Source: Sphingopyxis sp. 2PD (GTDB taxonomy: Bacteria; Pseudomonadota; Alphaproteobacteria; Sphingomonadales; Sphingomonadaceae). From it: a stretch of DNA of 64,000 nt. Shown one piece after another: positions 7,972 to 16,701 of this stretch. How positions within the stretch are numbered: the first letter of the stretch is position 1; each line of letters starts with the position of its first letter. The notes beneath the pieces were generated by a model that saw only the letters and a list, made by a program, of their open reading frames with translations, ran no database searches and was not told the origin of the DNA. The translations under genes were made by a program, and so were the position numbers. Where the stretch lies: assembly GCF_005503695.1 (NCBI RefSeq), contig NZ_SCMU01000001.1:331121-395120 (forward strand), read 5' to 3'.

Positions 7972-7987
7972 TTGACGCTCGCGTCAA
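7972..7987. promoter_or_regulatory. Inverted repeat TTGACGC-N2-GCGTCAA, candidate operator
   Basis: Two perfect 7 bp arms (7972-7978 and 7981-7987) are separated by two bases. The size and symmetry are those of a binding site for a TetR-family or similar dimeric repressor. It lies 248 bp before the TonB-dependent receptor at 8235 and 175 bp before folE, within the 437 bp space 7798-8234. That space also has a 7 bp hairpin (8048-8054 with 8064-8070) and a strong GGGAGG ribosome site just before 8235, and no gene. No regulator gene is adjacent, so the target is a guess. Confidence 0.4.
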
Positions 7988-8234
7988 CTAAGCGCACCTT
8001 TGGGTTGCATTACAGAACCCGCTCAAGCGGGTCGTGATCCGGAGAGGCCGGCGTTTTTCCCCGACGCCGGTGGGAGAGGACGATGACCAGCACAGCTGGC
8101 AAGTGGGACACACCCGGGCATCCGGCCGTTTCGGTCGGACACCCTTTGCCATGTCTGGTCTTATCCCCTCCCCTTACCACAATTTGAATTTGGGCGGCCC
8201 CGCAGTGCGCGGGTTCGAAAAAGGGAGGCTGTAA

Positions 8235-11222
8235 ATGAAGTTCAAGGCACTGATCGGAACGTCGATTCTTGCGATGGCGGTGGCGACACCCGCGTGGGCG
8301 CAGGATCCGGCGGAAGAAGTCGAACGCGACGCGTTCGGCGGCGAAATTGTCGTCACGGCACAGCGTCAGTCCGAACGGCTCCAGGACGTGCCGATCGCGG
8401 TCAGCGCCTTTTCGTCCGAAGCCCTGGAAGCACAGCAGATCAAGACGCCGTCGGATTTGCAGCTGACCCTGCCCAATGTGACCTTTACAAAAACCAACTT
8501 TACCGGCGCCAGCTTTACGATCCGCGGCATCGGTGACCTTTGCGTCGGCACCACCTGCGACAGCGCGACGGCGATCCATCTGAACGGCGACCCGCTGTTT
8601 TCGACCCGCCTGTTCGAAACCGAATTCTACGACCTGGAGCGCGTCGAAGTCCTGCGCGGGCCGCAGGGTACGCTGTTCGGCCGCAACGCAACGTCGGGCG
8701 TGGTTAACGTGATCACGGCCAAGCCCAAGCTCGGGACGTTCGAAGCCGCCGCCGAGGGCGAATATGGCAATTATAACTCGATCAAGGGCAAGGGGATGGT
8801 CAACATCCCGCTCGGGGACAATATGGCTTTCCGCGTTGCGGGCATCTACCTGAACCGCGACGGCTATACCCGCAACGCCTTCCTCAACACCCGTATCGAC
8901 GATCGCGATCTCTACTCGGTCCGCGGCTCGCTGCGCTGGGAACCGAGCGACGACACGACGATCGATATTCTGGCGTCCTATTTCCACGAAAGGGACCAAC
9001 GCACCCGTATCCAGAAACAGCTTTGCCAGCGCGATCCGACCGGCATTTTGGGCTGTCTCAACACCCGCCGCGACAACGCACCGTTCAACGGCAACGCCAC
9101 CTTCACTGCGGCGCTGACATCGCGTGAATTCCTCGCCATCCGGGGGATCCCCACTGCATTCGCGCTAGGCAGCCTTTATGGCCCCGATGTCTATGCCAAC
9201 ACCACGGTTCCCGCCGATCCGCGGGTGGTGAACACCGCTTACACCCCCAGCTATTTCACCAGCGAACTGACCGTTCAGGGCCAGATCGAACATAATTTCG
9301 GGCCGGTGTCGCTGCAGGTGTCGGGCCAGTATCAAAAGGTCAAACTGGACGCTTCGCAGGATTATAACAGCAATGTCGGCAACCGCGCGCTTTACGCGGG
9401 CGGCCTCGCGACCTTGCAGGCGGCGGCAGGCGGCGCGCTGGGTGCCGCGTTCACCCCCTATTTTGCGCCGGTCGCCGCGGCGATCATTCCCAACGGTCCC
9501 ACCGGCCAGCTCTGCACCTCGCTCGCAGAGGAGACCGGATATGGCTCCTATGGCGGCAAAAAAATCTGTAGCGATCAGTCGCTGCAATTCGACCGGTCGA
9601 ACCAGAATAACAGCAGCTGGTCGGTCGAAGGCATTTTGACCAGCGATTTCGACGGACCGTTCAACTTCCTGGTCGGCGGCATCTATGCCGATTATCATCT
9701 GACCGAGAACAGCTATTATGTGAACGCCTTCCCCATCGATTATCTGACCGGGGTGTTGGGTGCATTCACCGCGGCGACCAATCCGCCCGCTGCGGGCGGT
9801 CCGTTGCCGCCGTCGTTCCTGGCGACGCCCTTTTTCCGCAACAACACCGACGACCTCAAGATCACGTCCTACGGCCTGTTCGGTGAAGCCTATTTCGAGT
9901 TCAGCGACCGGCTGAAACTGACGGCAGGCCTGCGTTACAACAATGACAAAAAGGCGGTCACGGCGCGCTCGACGCTCGCCAGCTTCCTGGCCCCGCATGG
10001 CGGAACCAGCGACACCGTGTTCGGATCGCCGTTCGTCGGGTCGTTCGATGCCGATCCGGGCACGCCGGGCAATCAGATCATCCAGTCACGCCAAGTCAAG
10101 TTCAACAAGCTGACCGGACGCGCCGTCCTCGACTTCAAGGTCACCGACGACAATCTGATCTATGCGTCCTATTCGCGCGGATATAAATCGGGCGGGATCA
10201 ACCCGCCGCTGCAGCCGATCTTTGCGGTTCCCGAAAGCTTCGCCCCCGAACAGGTCGACGCGTTCGAAATCGGGTCGAAGAACAGCTTCGGCAACGGCGC
10301 GCTCCAGCTGAACCTGACTGCCTTCTATTACAAATATAAGGATCTTCAGCTGAGCAAGATCGTCGCCCGCACCGCGGTCAACGACAATGTCAGCGCCAAC
10401 ATTTACGGGTTCGAAGCCGAAGCGATCGTGCGGCCCGACCCGGACCTGGTGATCAACCTGGGCTTCAGCTACCTGCACAGCAAGGTCAGCGACGACAAGT
10501 TCACCAGCAATCCGCGCGACTTTGGCGGTGGCCGCTCTGACGCGGTGATCATCAAGGACATCACCAATGCCGCGAACTGCGCCGTGGCGTCGCGGTCGGG
10601 CAACGTCGCCGGGGTCAATGCCTTTGTGAACGGGGTGCAGCAGGTCATCAACGGCGGCTTCGTTCCCGGTGTCCAGGGCGGGGCCGGCCTGCAACCGACC
10701 ACCGCCTTCCCTGCCGACGGCGGCATCGCGTCGACCGGCGCGTTCAGCATCTGCGGCGTCATGGAAGCAGCGGCCGCCGGCGCCTTTGCCGGAGCGGGGC
10801 TCAATCCGACCGCTTTCGGCGGGATCGAATATTTCTCCGCCGGGGTTCCCGTCAACATCAAGGGCAACCAGCTGCCGCAGGCACCGAACTACAAGTTCAG
10901 CGCCGGCGTGCAATATACCGCGCGGCTGGGCGGCGGCGACATGACGCTCGTTCCCCGCCTCGACCTCGCCTACACCGGCGAAAGCTACGGCAGCATCTTC
11001 AACGGCAATGTGAACCGGATCAAGGGCTATGCCCAGGTCAATGCCCAGCTGCAGCTCAACGGCCCCGACGAGAAATGGTATGTCAAAGGCTTCATCCAGA
11101 ACGTCTTCGACTCGGCCAGCGTCACCGGGCTGTACATCACCGACCAGTCGTCGGGTAACTACACCAACATCTTCACCCTCGAACCGCGCCGCTACGGCAT
11201 CGCGGCGGGCGTGAAGTTCTAA
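8235..11222 (+). CDS. TonB-dependent outer-membrane receptor, 995 aa
   Basis: The protein imports an unknown ligand across the outer membrane using TonB. It has a signal peptide ending at AWAQ (residue 23), a TonB-box-like EIVVTAQR at 37-44, a plug with the FTIRGIG motif near residue 97 and LRGPQGTLFGRNATSGVVN near 140, followed by a long barrel that ends in GVKF. A strong GGGAGG precedes the ATG. The plug has a CVGTTC pair, suggesting a disulfide. The protein is at the long end of the sphingomonad receptor class, many of which take up plant- or algal-derived compounds. No transporter or enzyme neighbour reveals the substrate. Confidence 0.92.
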   Translation: MKFKALIGTSILAMAVATPAWAQDPAEEVERDAFGGEIVVTAQRQSERLQDVPIAVSAFSSEALEAQQIKTPSDLQLTLPNVTFTKTNFTGASFTIRGIGDLCVGTTCDSATAIHLNGDPLFSTRLFETEFYDLERVEVLRGPQGTLFGRNATSGVVNVITAKPKLGTFEAAAEGEYGNYNSIKGKGMVNIPLGDNMAFRVAGIYLNRDGYTRNAFLNTRIDDRDLYSVRGSLRWEPSDDTTIDILASYFHERDQRTRIQKQLCQRDPTGILGCLNTRRDNAPFNGNATFTAALTSREFLAIRGIPTAFALGSLYGPDVYANTTVPADPRVVNTAYTPSYFTSELTVQGQIEHNFGPVSLQVSGQYQKVKLDASQDYNSNVGNRALYAGGLATLQAAAGGALGAAFTPYFAPVAAAIIPNGPTGQLCTSLAEETGYGSYGGKKICSDQSLQFDRSNQNNSSWSVEGILTSDFDGPFNFLVGGIYADYHLTENSYYVNAFPIDYLTGVLGAFTAATNPPAAGGPLPPSFLATPFFRNNTDDLKITSYGLFGEAYFEFSDRLKLTAGLRYNNDKKAVTARSTLASFLAPHGGTSDTVFGSPFVGSFDADPGTPGNQIIQSRQVKFNKLTGRAVLDFKVTDDNLIYASYSRGYKSGGINPPLQPIFAVPESFAPEQVDAFEIGSKNSFGNGALQLNLTAFYYKYKDLQLSKIVARTAVNDNVSANIYGFEAEAIVRPDPDLVINLGFSYLHSKVSDDKFTSNPRDFGGGRSDAVIIKDITNAANCAVASRSGNVAGVNAFVNGVQQVINGGFVPGVQGGAGLQPTTAFPADGGIASTGAFSICGVMEAAAAGAFAGAGLNPTAFGGIEYFSAGVPVNIKGNQLPQAPNYKFSAGVQYTARLGGGDMTLVPRLDLAYTGESYGSIFNGNVNRIKGYAQVNAQLQLNGPDEKWYVKGFIQNVFDSASVTGLYITDQSSGNYTNIFTLEPRRYGIAAGVKF

Positions 11223-11246
11223 GCGACCGGCGGCAACGCCGACAAA

Positions 11247-11280
11247 AAACCCCGGCCTCTCCATCGAGAGGTCGGGGTTT
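11247..11280. terminator. Bidirectional terminator between two converging receptors
   Basis: AAACCCCGGCCTCT (11247-11260) pairs with AGAGGTCGGGGTTT (11267-11280) over 14 positions with one G-T wobble and a 6 nt loop. The T-run on the plus strand and the A-run before the stem allow it to stop transcription from both sides. It is 24 bp after the stop of the plus-strand receptor and 54 bp after the minus-strand one. Confidence 0.88.
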
Positions 11281-11333
11281 CTTTTATCCGCGACCGGAGG
11301 GCCGAAGCGTTCGAGCGCTCCAGCCCGCCGCGA

Positions 11334-13982
11334 TCAGAATTTGAAGCGAACGGTGCCGCCATAGGTGCGCGGCTGGCTGGGATAGCCCGACACGCTGCCC
11401 GCCTGCGCCACGGCCGGGAAGATGGTCGTGAGGTACTGCGCGTTGGTCAGGTTGCGACCCCACACGCCAACGTCCAGGCCATTGGTCAGGCGAACCGTGA
11501 ACGACGCGTTGAGCGAGTTCACCTCGCGCTGCAGGCTTTCGACCACGCCTGCCGGGAAACCGCTCAGGCCTTCGACGATCTGGACCGGGCTTTCATAGCT
11601 GTAGTCGACGTGCGCGATCGCCTTCGTCCCGCCCGCAAATTCATGCGTATAGGTGGCGCCCATCGACATCGACAGCGCCGGGATGCCCGCGGGGGTCGTG
11701 CCCGAGATGTCGCCGAACGCCGAATTGACGAAGCTGTCGTACTTGGCGTCGAGATAGGTCGCCGCCAGCGTCAGGTTCAGCCCCTCGACCGGCCGCACCG
11801 ACCCGTCGAACTCGATGCCAAAAGTCGACTGCTTGCCGGCGTTGGCCAGCGCGAAGCCGGTGCCGGTGAACACGTTCGACTGGAAGCCCTTGATCGACTG
11901 CTTGAACACCGCGACGTTGACCGCCGCGACGTCCCACTGGCCCTTGATCCCGAATTCATAGACCGTCGATTCTTCGGGCGCCGCAAAGCGCGAGCCCGTC
12001 GCCAGGTTCGGGGTGCGCAGGCCCGCAGCGGTGATCGCCGCCAGGTCCGACGCGAGCGGACGGCTGTCGCGCGACAGGTTGACCGAGCTCGCCTTGAAGC
12101 CGGTCGCATAGGTCGCATAGACGTTGACGGTGTCGGTCACCTCATAGGCGGCGCGAACGCTGTATGAAAAATCGCCGTCGCTGGTCTTCCCATCCTCGAC
12201 CGAATTGGGGACGTTCAGGAACGGCGGCAGGAACTGGAATGCCTTCAGCCCATTAAGCGGGTTCGCCGCCGGGTTGTTCTGATTGGCGTTGGCAAAAGCC
12301 TGTACCTGTCCCGAAATCCCCGCGAAAGCCGCCGGGTTCGCCGCTGCAAACGCGCCGATTTCAGCCGCGGTTGCCGAACGACCGAGGTTGAGCACGCTCG
12401 GGCCGCCGATCGTCTGCGCCAGGCCGCCCTGGAACAGCAGCTGGTTGCGGAACGGCGCATATTGCGGCGCGTCTAGATTGAGCCCCGAGAAGGTGTCGGT
12501 GCTGATCACATTGGTCGAGAAATTCTTGCGGTCCTTGGTGTAGTTGCCGCCGAACGACAGCGTCAGCCGGTCGGTCACTTCAAAATCGAGCGTGCCAAAG
12601 ATCGAGAACGCTTCGTCCTTCATCCGATAGGCTTCGTCGAGCCCGTCGCCGGCGCGGAAGAAGGTGCCGAGATAGCGGGTCGGGGCGCCCTCGAGCGCGC
12701 CGAACGTGCCTTCGAGCAGCGCGACGTTGAGCGCATTGCCGCTCGCGGCGCGGATCAGCTGGTCGCCATAGGGGCGGAACTGGGTGCCGAAGCGGATGTC
12801 GTTCTTCTGCCGGATCTTCTCGTTGAAATAATAGCCGCCGAGCAGGAAGTTGATCGGGCCGTCAAAATCCGACGTGACGCGCAGTTCCTGGGTGAAGGTG
12901 TTGATCCCCAGGTCCTGGCTGTTTTCACCGATCAGGTCGGCGCCGGTGAAATCCGAATCCTGGTTGGTCAGCGCCTTGACCTTGCGGTACGCGGTGATCG
13001 AGGTCAGCGCGAGGTTGCCGAGGTCATAGTCGATCTGACCCGAACCGCCGTAGTTTTCGATCTCGTTCGACGACAGGAAGTTGTTGTACACATTATACGA
13101 GAAGGGGTTGTTCGCATCGACGCTGGGGCCGCCCGCCAGGGCGTTGGTGATGGCAACGGTCGGACCAGCGATGACGTTGCCGGCGATGCAGCAATTTTCG
13201 TCGATCTTGTCATAATCGCCGATCAGGCGGATCGACAGCGCGTCGGTCGGTTCGAACAGGAGCTGGCCGCGCACGCCCCAACGGTTGCGGTCGTTGACGT
13301 CGGTGCCAAGCTTCAGATCCTGCGCATAGCCGTCGCGGCGATTGTAGCTGCCGCCGATCGAGAAGGCGACCGTCTCGCTGATCGGCCCGGTCACGTCGCC
13401 CTTGACGGTGATCGCGTCGAAATTGCCATAGGTCACTTCGGCCGAACCGCCGAATTCATACTGCGGCTTTTGCGTGACGATGCTGATGACGCCCGCCGAT
13501 GCGTTTTTACCGAACAGGGTCGACTGCGGCCCGCGCAGCACTTCGATGCGTTCGACGTTCGGAAGGTCGCCGATCTGGGCGGCCGAGCGCGACCGATACA
13601 CGCCGTCGATGAACACGCCGACCGACGGTTCGATACCGGCATTGTTGGCACCGTTGCCGAAACCGCGAATGATGAAGTTGGTATTGGCGCTCGACTGGAG
13701 CTGCGACACGCGGAGGCTGGGGACCGCGGTCTGCAGGTCGATGAGGTCGCGGATCTGCGATTCCTCCAGCTGCGCCGCCGACGTCACCGAAACGGCGACC
13801 GGCGTGTCCTGCAGGGTCTGCGACCGCTTCGACGCGGTCACGATGATATCATTGCCATAATCGGTATCGTCGACCGCGACCGCGCTGTCGTCGGCGGGGG
13901 CGGCGTCTTGGGCAAAAGCGATGGCGGGGGTGGCGCTGGCGCACAGCATCGTGGCGCCCAGCAAAATGTTGCGCAAAGTCAT
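11334..13982 (-). CDS. TonB-dependent outer-membrane receptor, 882 aa
   Basis: A second complete receptor, convergent with the one at 8235. The start MTLRNILLGATML is chosen because GGAGAGA lies 6 nt upstream; it gives a signal peptide ending near AFAQ (residue 25). The TonB-box-like DIIVTASK is at 45-52, the plug shows FIIRGFGN and LRGPQSTLFGKNASAGVIS, and the barrel ends in VRFKF. The sequence differs clearly from the neighbouring receptor, so this is not a recent duplication. Ligand unknown. The island and a truncated pseudouridine synthase lie immediately upstream. Confidence 0.92.
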   Translation of the reverse strand: MTLRNILLGATMLCASATPAIAFAQDAAPADDSAVAVDDTDYGNDIIVTASKRSQTLQDTPVAVSVTSAAQLEESQIRDLIDLQTAVPSLRVSQLQSSANTNFIIRGFGNGANNAGIEPSVGVFIDGVYRSRSAAQIGDLPNVERIEVLRGPQSTLFGKNASAGVISIVTQKPQYEFGGSAEVTYGNFDAITVKGDVTGPISETVAFSIGGSYNRRDGYAQDLKLGTDVNDRNRWGVRGQLLFEPTDALSIRLIGDYDKIDENCCIAGNVIAGPTVAITNALAGGPSVDANNPFSYNVYNNFLSSNEIENYGGSGQIDYDLGNLALTSITAYRKVKALTNQDSDFTGADLIGENSQDLGINTFTQELRVTSDFDGPINFLLGGYYFNEKIRQKNDIRFGTQFRPYGDQLIRAASGNALNVALLEGTFGALEGAPTRYLGTFFRAGDGLDEAYRMKDEAFSIFGTLDFEVTDRLTLSFGGNYTKDRKNFSTNVISTDTFSGLNLDAPQYAPFRNQLLFQGGLAQTIGGPSVLNLGRSATAAEIGAFAAANPAAFAGISGQVQAFANANQNNPAANPLNGLKAFQFLPPFLNVPNSVEDGKTSDGDFSYSVRAAYEVTDTVNVYATYATGFKASSVNLSRDSRPLASDLAAITAAGLRTPNLATGSRFAAPEESTVYEFGIKGQWDVAAVNVAVFKQSIKGFQSNVFTGTGFALANAGKQSTFGIEFDGSVRPVEGLNLTLAATYLDAKYDSFVNSAFGDISGTTPAGIPALSMSMGATYTHEFAGGTKAIAHVDYSYESPVQIVEGLSGFPAGVVESLQREVNSLNASFTVRLTNGLDVGVWGRNLTNAQYLTTIFPAVAQAGSVSGYPSQPRTYGGTVRFKF

Positions 13983-14192
13983 GATGTCTCTCTCTCCAAA
14001 CCGGTGCAAGCGCGGCCCTGCGGCCAAAGAGGGAGATGCCCCACCGGAACAGGCCGCTGTAGTTGCCGCGCGCGCCGCGTCAACGCGGCGGCATCAGGTA
14101 ATTCCGTTTTTCTTCGCATTTGTGTCCGAAAAGCAACAGTTTGCACTGCAACATAAGCGTCGCGCGCGAGCCCCGAAAGCCCTGCAAATGCG

Positions 14193-14391
14193 CTAGCCCA
14201 CCGCGCGCCATGCGCCGGGCACCCGATCGCCCAGCATCCATCCGCCGATGCGCAACCGCACAAGCCGTAGCGTCGGGTAACCCACCGCCGCGGTCATCCG
14301 CCGCACCTGACGATTGCGTCCCTCGGTGATGACGATCTCCAGCCAGCTGTCGGCGACGCTCTTGCGAAAACGCACCGGCGGATCGCCCGGT
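14193..14391 (-). pseudogene. Truncated RsuA/RluE-type pseudouridine synthase, C-terminal 65 codons
   Basis: The frame reads [17 protein letters not shown], then [19 protein letters not shown] and [10 protein letters not shown], which is the C-terminal hallmark of RNA pseudouridine synthases of the RsuA/RluB/RluE group. Upstream of GDPP, at 14391-14393, there is an in-frame TGA, and the N-terminal S4 and catalytic Asp regions are missing. The bases beyond the break belong to the island. The N-terminal half is not seen anywhere up to the right end of the island, so the gene was both cut and partly lost. A GTG at 14375 could start a 60 aa peptide, but this is unlikely to be functional. Confidence 0.8.
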
Positions 14392-14591
14392 CAAAGTTCG
14401 GGCGGCTTGATTCCAGTGTCGCGTTCCGCGGAAGCTGACTCAAATTCCGACGAGATGACTCATTCCTGCATTGCCTGTGCCGCTGCGAATGGCCCGCGAC
14501 TGACTGTCCGCTTCGCGACCACAATGGAGGAACGCGAGCATTTTTCCGCTCGCAACGCCAACAAACCCAGTCTGACGACGCGTTCCGCTGT

Positions 14592-15230
14592 TCACTTATC
14601 CAGAATATCGCTGCGCAACTGATGTCGCGCGACTGACCTTGCCCCGCCAGGAAGCTTCTTCAGCAATAGATAGGCCGGCCCCATAATGCCATCGAGGCAG
14701 AACGCCAGATCGACATGAGCGGCGAGATCCTCAAGGGCTTTGGCCGACGTCCATCCGCCTCGCTCGTTCTCGCTCTGCTCGTACCATTTATCCACGGGAC
14801 AATAGACGGTGACGGCCCAGCGTACGTTCGCCTCACGCTTGTCTCGGTCAACGGCGCATTTGATCGCGTCGTTGAGCGAGGTCACTAAGCCGCGACGCGA
14901 GCCGGGCCCATACCAGCGTTGCTTGAACTCCAGCAACCAGTTGATCTTCCAGTCCTCGCTCGCCAGCCAGAGGTCGCAGCGCCCCGCGCGTACTCGGCCT
15001 TCCGGCAGATTTTTACAGTCCTCGGTAAATTCTGGAAGCGCCAGCATCCGAGCGCGGCCAGCTGCCGCGACGAGAAAGCCGACCGTGGCCGTCTCGTTGT
15101 AGCGGAACGGATCAAACCCTTCACCTTCGTCGTGGAGATGCGCGCGAAGACTGTCGGCCGCGGTCAGCCAACGTTTGCAGAATGCGAACGTCTGCTCGTC
15201 CGAGCCGCGCTTGATGACATGAACGCCCAT
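14592..15230 (-). CDS. Hypothetical protein with PD-(D/E)XK nuclease-like motif
   Basis: I do not recognise a named family. The start MGVHVIKRG at 15230 has GGGGAGA 4 nt upstream. In the 212 aa chain the spacing Glu46 (RYNET), Asp86 (GRCDLWL) and Glu101-X-Lys103 (WLLEFKQ) matches the active site of PD-(D/E)XK nucleases, with hydrophobic strands in the right places. Around it are a basic patch RGLVTSLNDAIKCA and a C-terminal LLLKKLPGG region. It faces away from the nucleotidyltransferase gene across a 250 bp space. Function is unknown; a restriction-like or defence role is inference from the motif and the island. Confidence 0.6.
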   Translation of the reverse strand: MGVHVIKRGSDEQTFAFCKRWLTAADSLRAHLHDEGEGFDPFRYNETATVGFLVAAAGRARMLALPEFTEDCKNLPEGRVRAGRCDLWLASEDWKINWLLEFKQRWYGPGSRRGLVTSLNDAIKCAVDRDKREANVRWAVTVYCPVDKWYEQSENERGGWTSAKALEDLAAHVDLAFCLDGIMGPAYLLLKKLPGGARSVARHQLRSDILDK

Positions 15231-15481
15231 TGATCTCCCCTTTACTCCTAGACCGATACCGCGCCAAAAAGCCAACAATCTGGGGTTTCCAACGCTCTGG
15301 GAACGATCGAACGCTCTCCGCACGACTGGCCGGTAGTCGACCGTCCGGTTTGGAGCCGGGTTTCGAGGATAGCTGCCGCTCAAGCGGCGTCGGCAGCCGA
15401 CCCAACGCCGGTCGTTCAGATCGGCCACCTCGAACGTCTCCTTCTAACATGAGCCACCGCTAGGACGCTCTCCACTAGGCG

Positions 15482-16309
15482 ATGTCACTCGTCGCGTCGG
15501 ATGGTAATCGACGCGACAAGCGAGTTTCAGTCTTATACTCTGTGGCGATGGTGGGGATTGATGAACATATTCGGATGGTGCTGGCGCGGCACACCTCGGA
15601 CACGGGTCTCTATTCGCCTGTGCGCGGCGTCCAAGCTACAATTGACCCGGTACTCCGCCGGTGGGGCACCCAGTATATCCTCGATATTCAACCGAGTGGT
15701 TCCTTTGCCAAAGGCACGGCGGTGCAGGGCGGCACTGACATCGACATTTTCATTTCCCTGACTTCGACGCTCAGCGACACGCTCCAGTCGATTTACGACA
15801 CCCTCTTCAACGCCTTAACACAAGCGGGCTATGTCGCGCGGCGTCAAAATGTCTCGATCGGCATCTCAGTTGGCGGTTGGAAGGTCGACGTGACCCCAGG
15901 GCGCCGGCAGGATCAGTACGGAAACTATCATAGCCTTTGGAGCCACAAGACCAGCAGTTGGCTCCAGACGAACATCAACGAACATATTCGCGTCGTCTCC
16001 GGGTCGGGCCGGATCAACGAGATCCGCTTGATCAAGATCTGGCGCAATCGCTTCGGGCTGGACTGGCCGTCCTTCTACCTCGAACTCTTCGTGATCGATG
16101 CCTTGAAGGGCGCGCGCGTCGGCGCTGTGCAGGACAACGTCGTCACCGCCTTTCGCGCCATCGATCAGTCGATCGCGACACGCAGGCTCATCGATCCCTC
16201 AAATACAAACAATGCCGTATCGGCGACCTTAACGGCCGACGCGAAAGCTGCCCTCGCAGTGGCCGCGCGTTCGGCGCTGAACAGCTCCTGGGAGACAGTG
16301 TTTCAATGA
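15482..16309 (+). CDS. CD-NTase-like nucleotidyltransferase (possible CBASS-type signal synthase)
   Basis: The chain has the polymerase-beta-type active site: GSFAKGT at residues 73-79, then the metal-binding Asp86 and Asp88 in GGTDIDIF, and a third Asp136 in GGWKVDVTP. After it comes a helical domain with FYLELFVIDAL, typical of OAS1/cGAS/CD-NTase proteins. Such enzymes make cyclic or linear oligonucleotide messengers that switch on a partner effector in anti-phage defence. The stop overlaps the start of the next gene (ATGA at 16306-16309), so the two are co-translated. The true start may be the ATG at 15548, which gives a more usual N-terminus. Other nucleotidyltransferase roles, such as antitoxin-type enzymes, are not excluded. 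Confidence 0.72.
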   Translation: MSLVASDGNRRDKRVSVLYSVAMVGIDEHIRMVLARHTSDTGLYSPVRGVQATIDPVLRRWGTQYILDIQPSGSFAKGTAVQGGTDIDIFISLTSTLSDTLQSIYDTLFNALTQAGYVARRQNVSIGISVGGWKVDVTPGRRQDQYGNYHSLWSHKTSSWLQTNINEHIRVVSGSGRINEIRLIKIWRNRFGLDWPSFYLELFVIDALKGARVGAVQDNVVTAFRAIDQSIATRRLIDPSNTNNAVSATLTADAKAALAVAARSALNSSWETVFQ

Positions 16310-16701
16310 CGTCAGACTGGTCTCTCGCCGCCCTCTTCGCCGATTTCCACGACAAGATCGAACGCGAACTCGCGACCGCCCGGAGACTCGGGCACCCAAC
16401 GGAAAAGGGAGATGCGAGCGAGCAGGTCTGGAACGATGTGCTTAATCACTATCTGCCGCACCGTTACGAAAGCCGGAAGGGCTTCGTCGTCGATAGCAGG
16501 GGCGCCTTTAGCCAGCAGATCGACGTCATCATTCACGACCGCCAATATTCGCCGTTCGTGTTCAGCTTCAAAGGCACCGACGTCGTCCCGGCTGAGAGCG
16601 TCTATGCTGTGTTCGAAGCCAAGCAGGAATTGACGGTGACGTGCTCCCCTGATTGTTACCAGTCAGAGGTAGAGTCCGGCTCCTTCATGATGGTTGATTG
16701 A
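16306..16701 (+). pseudogene. DUF6602-type nuclease-like effector, truncated by an insertion sequence
   Basis: The first 110 codons are intact, and the frame then runs into the IS (left end 16637) and stops inside it at 16701. The native part has HPTEKGDASEQVWNDVL, then RKGFVVDS and SQQIDVIIHDRQYSP, and PAESVYAVFEAKQEL. Asp73, Glu104 and Lys106 form a D-ExK signature like that of PD-(D/E)XK nucleases. I match it from memory to the DUF6602 family, whose members are usually more than twice this length, so the C-terminal part is lost. It overlaps the nucleotidyltransferase by 4 bp and would be its effector. The catalytic motif survives, but function is doubtful. Confidence 0.65.

Noticed and set aside
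10086..11264. A 392-codon open frame opposite the end of the TonB-dependent receptor
   Set aside because: The receptor barrel on the plus strand is well supported; the opposite frame is biased in composition and has no start signal.
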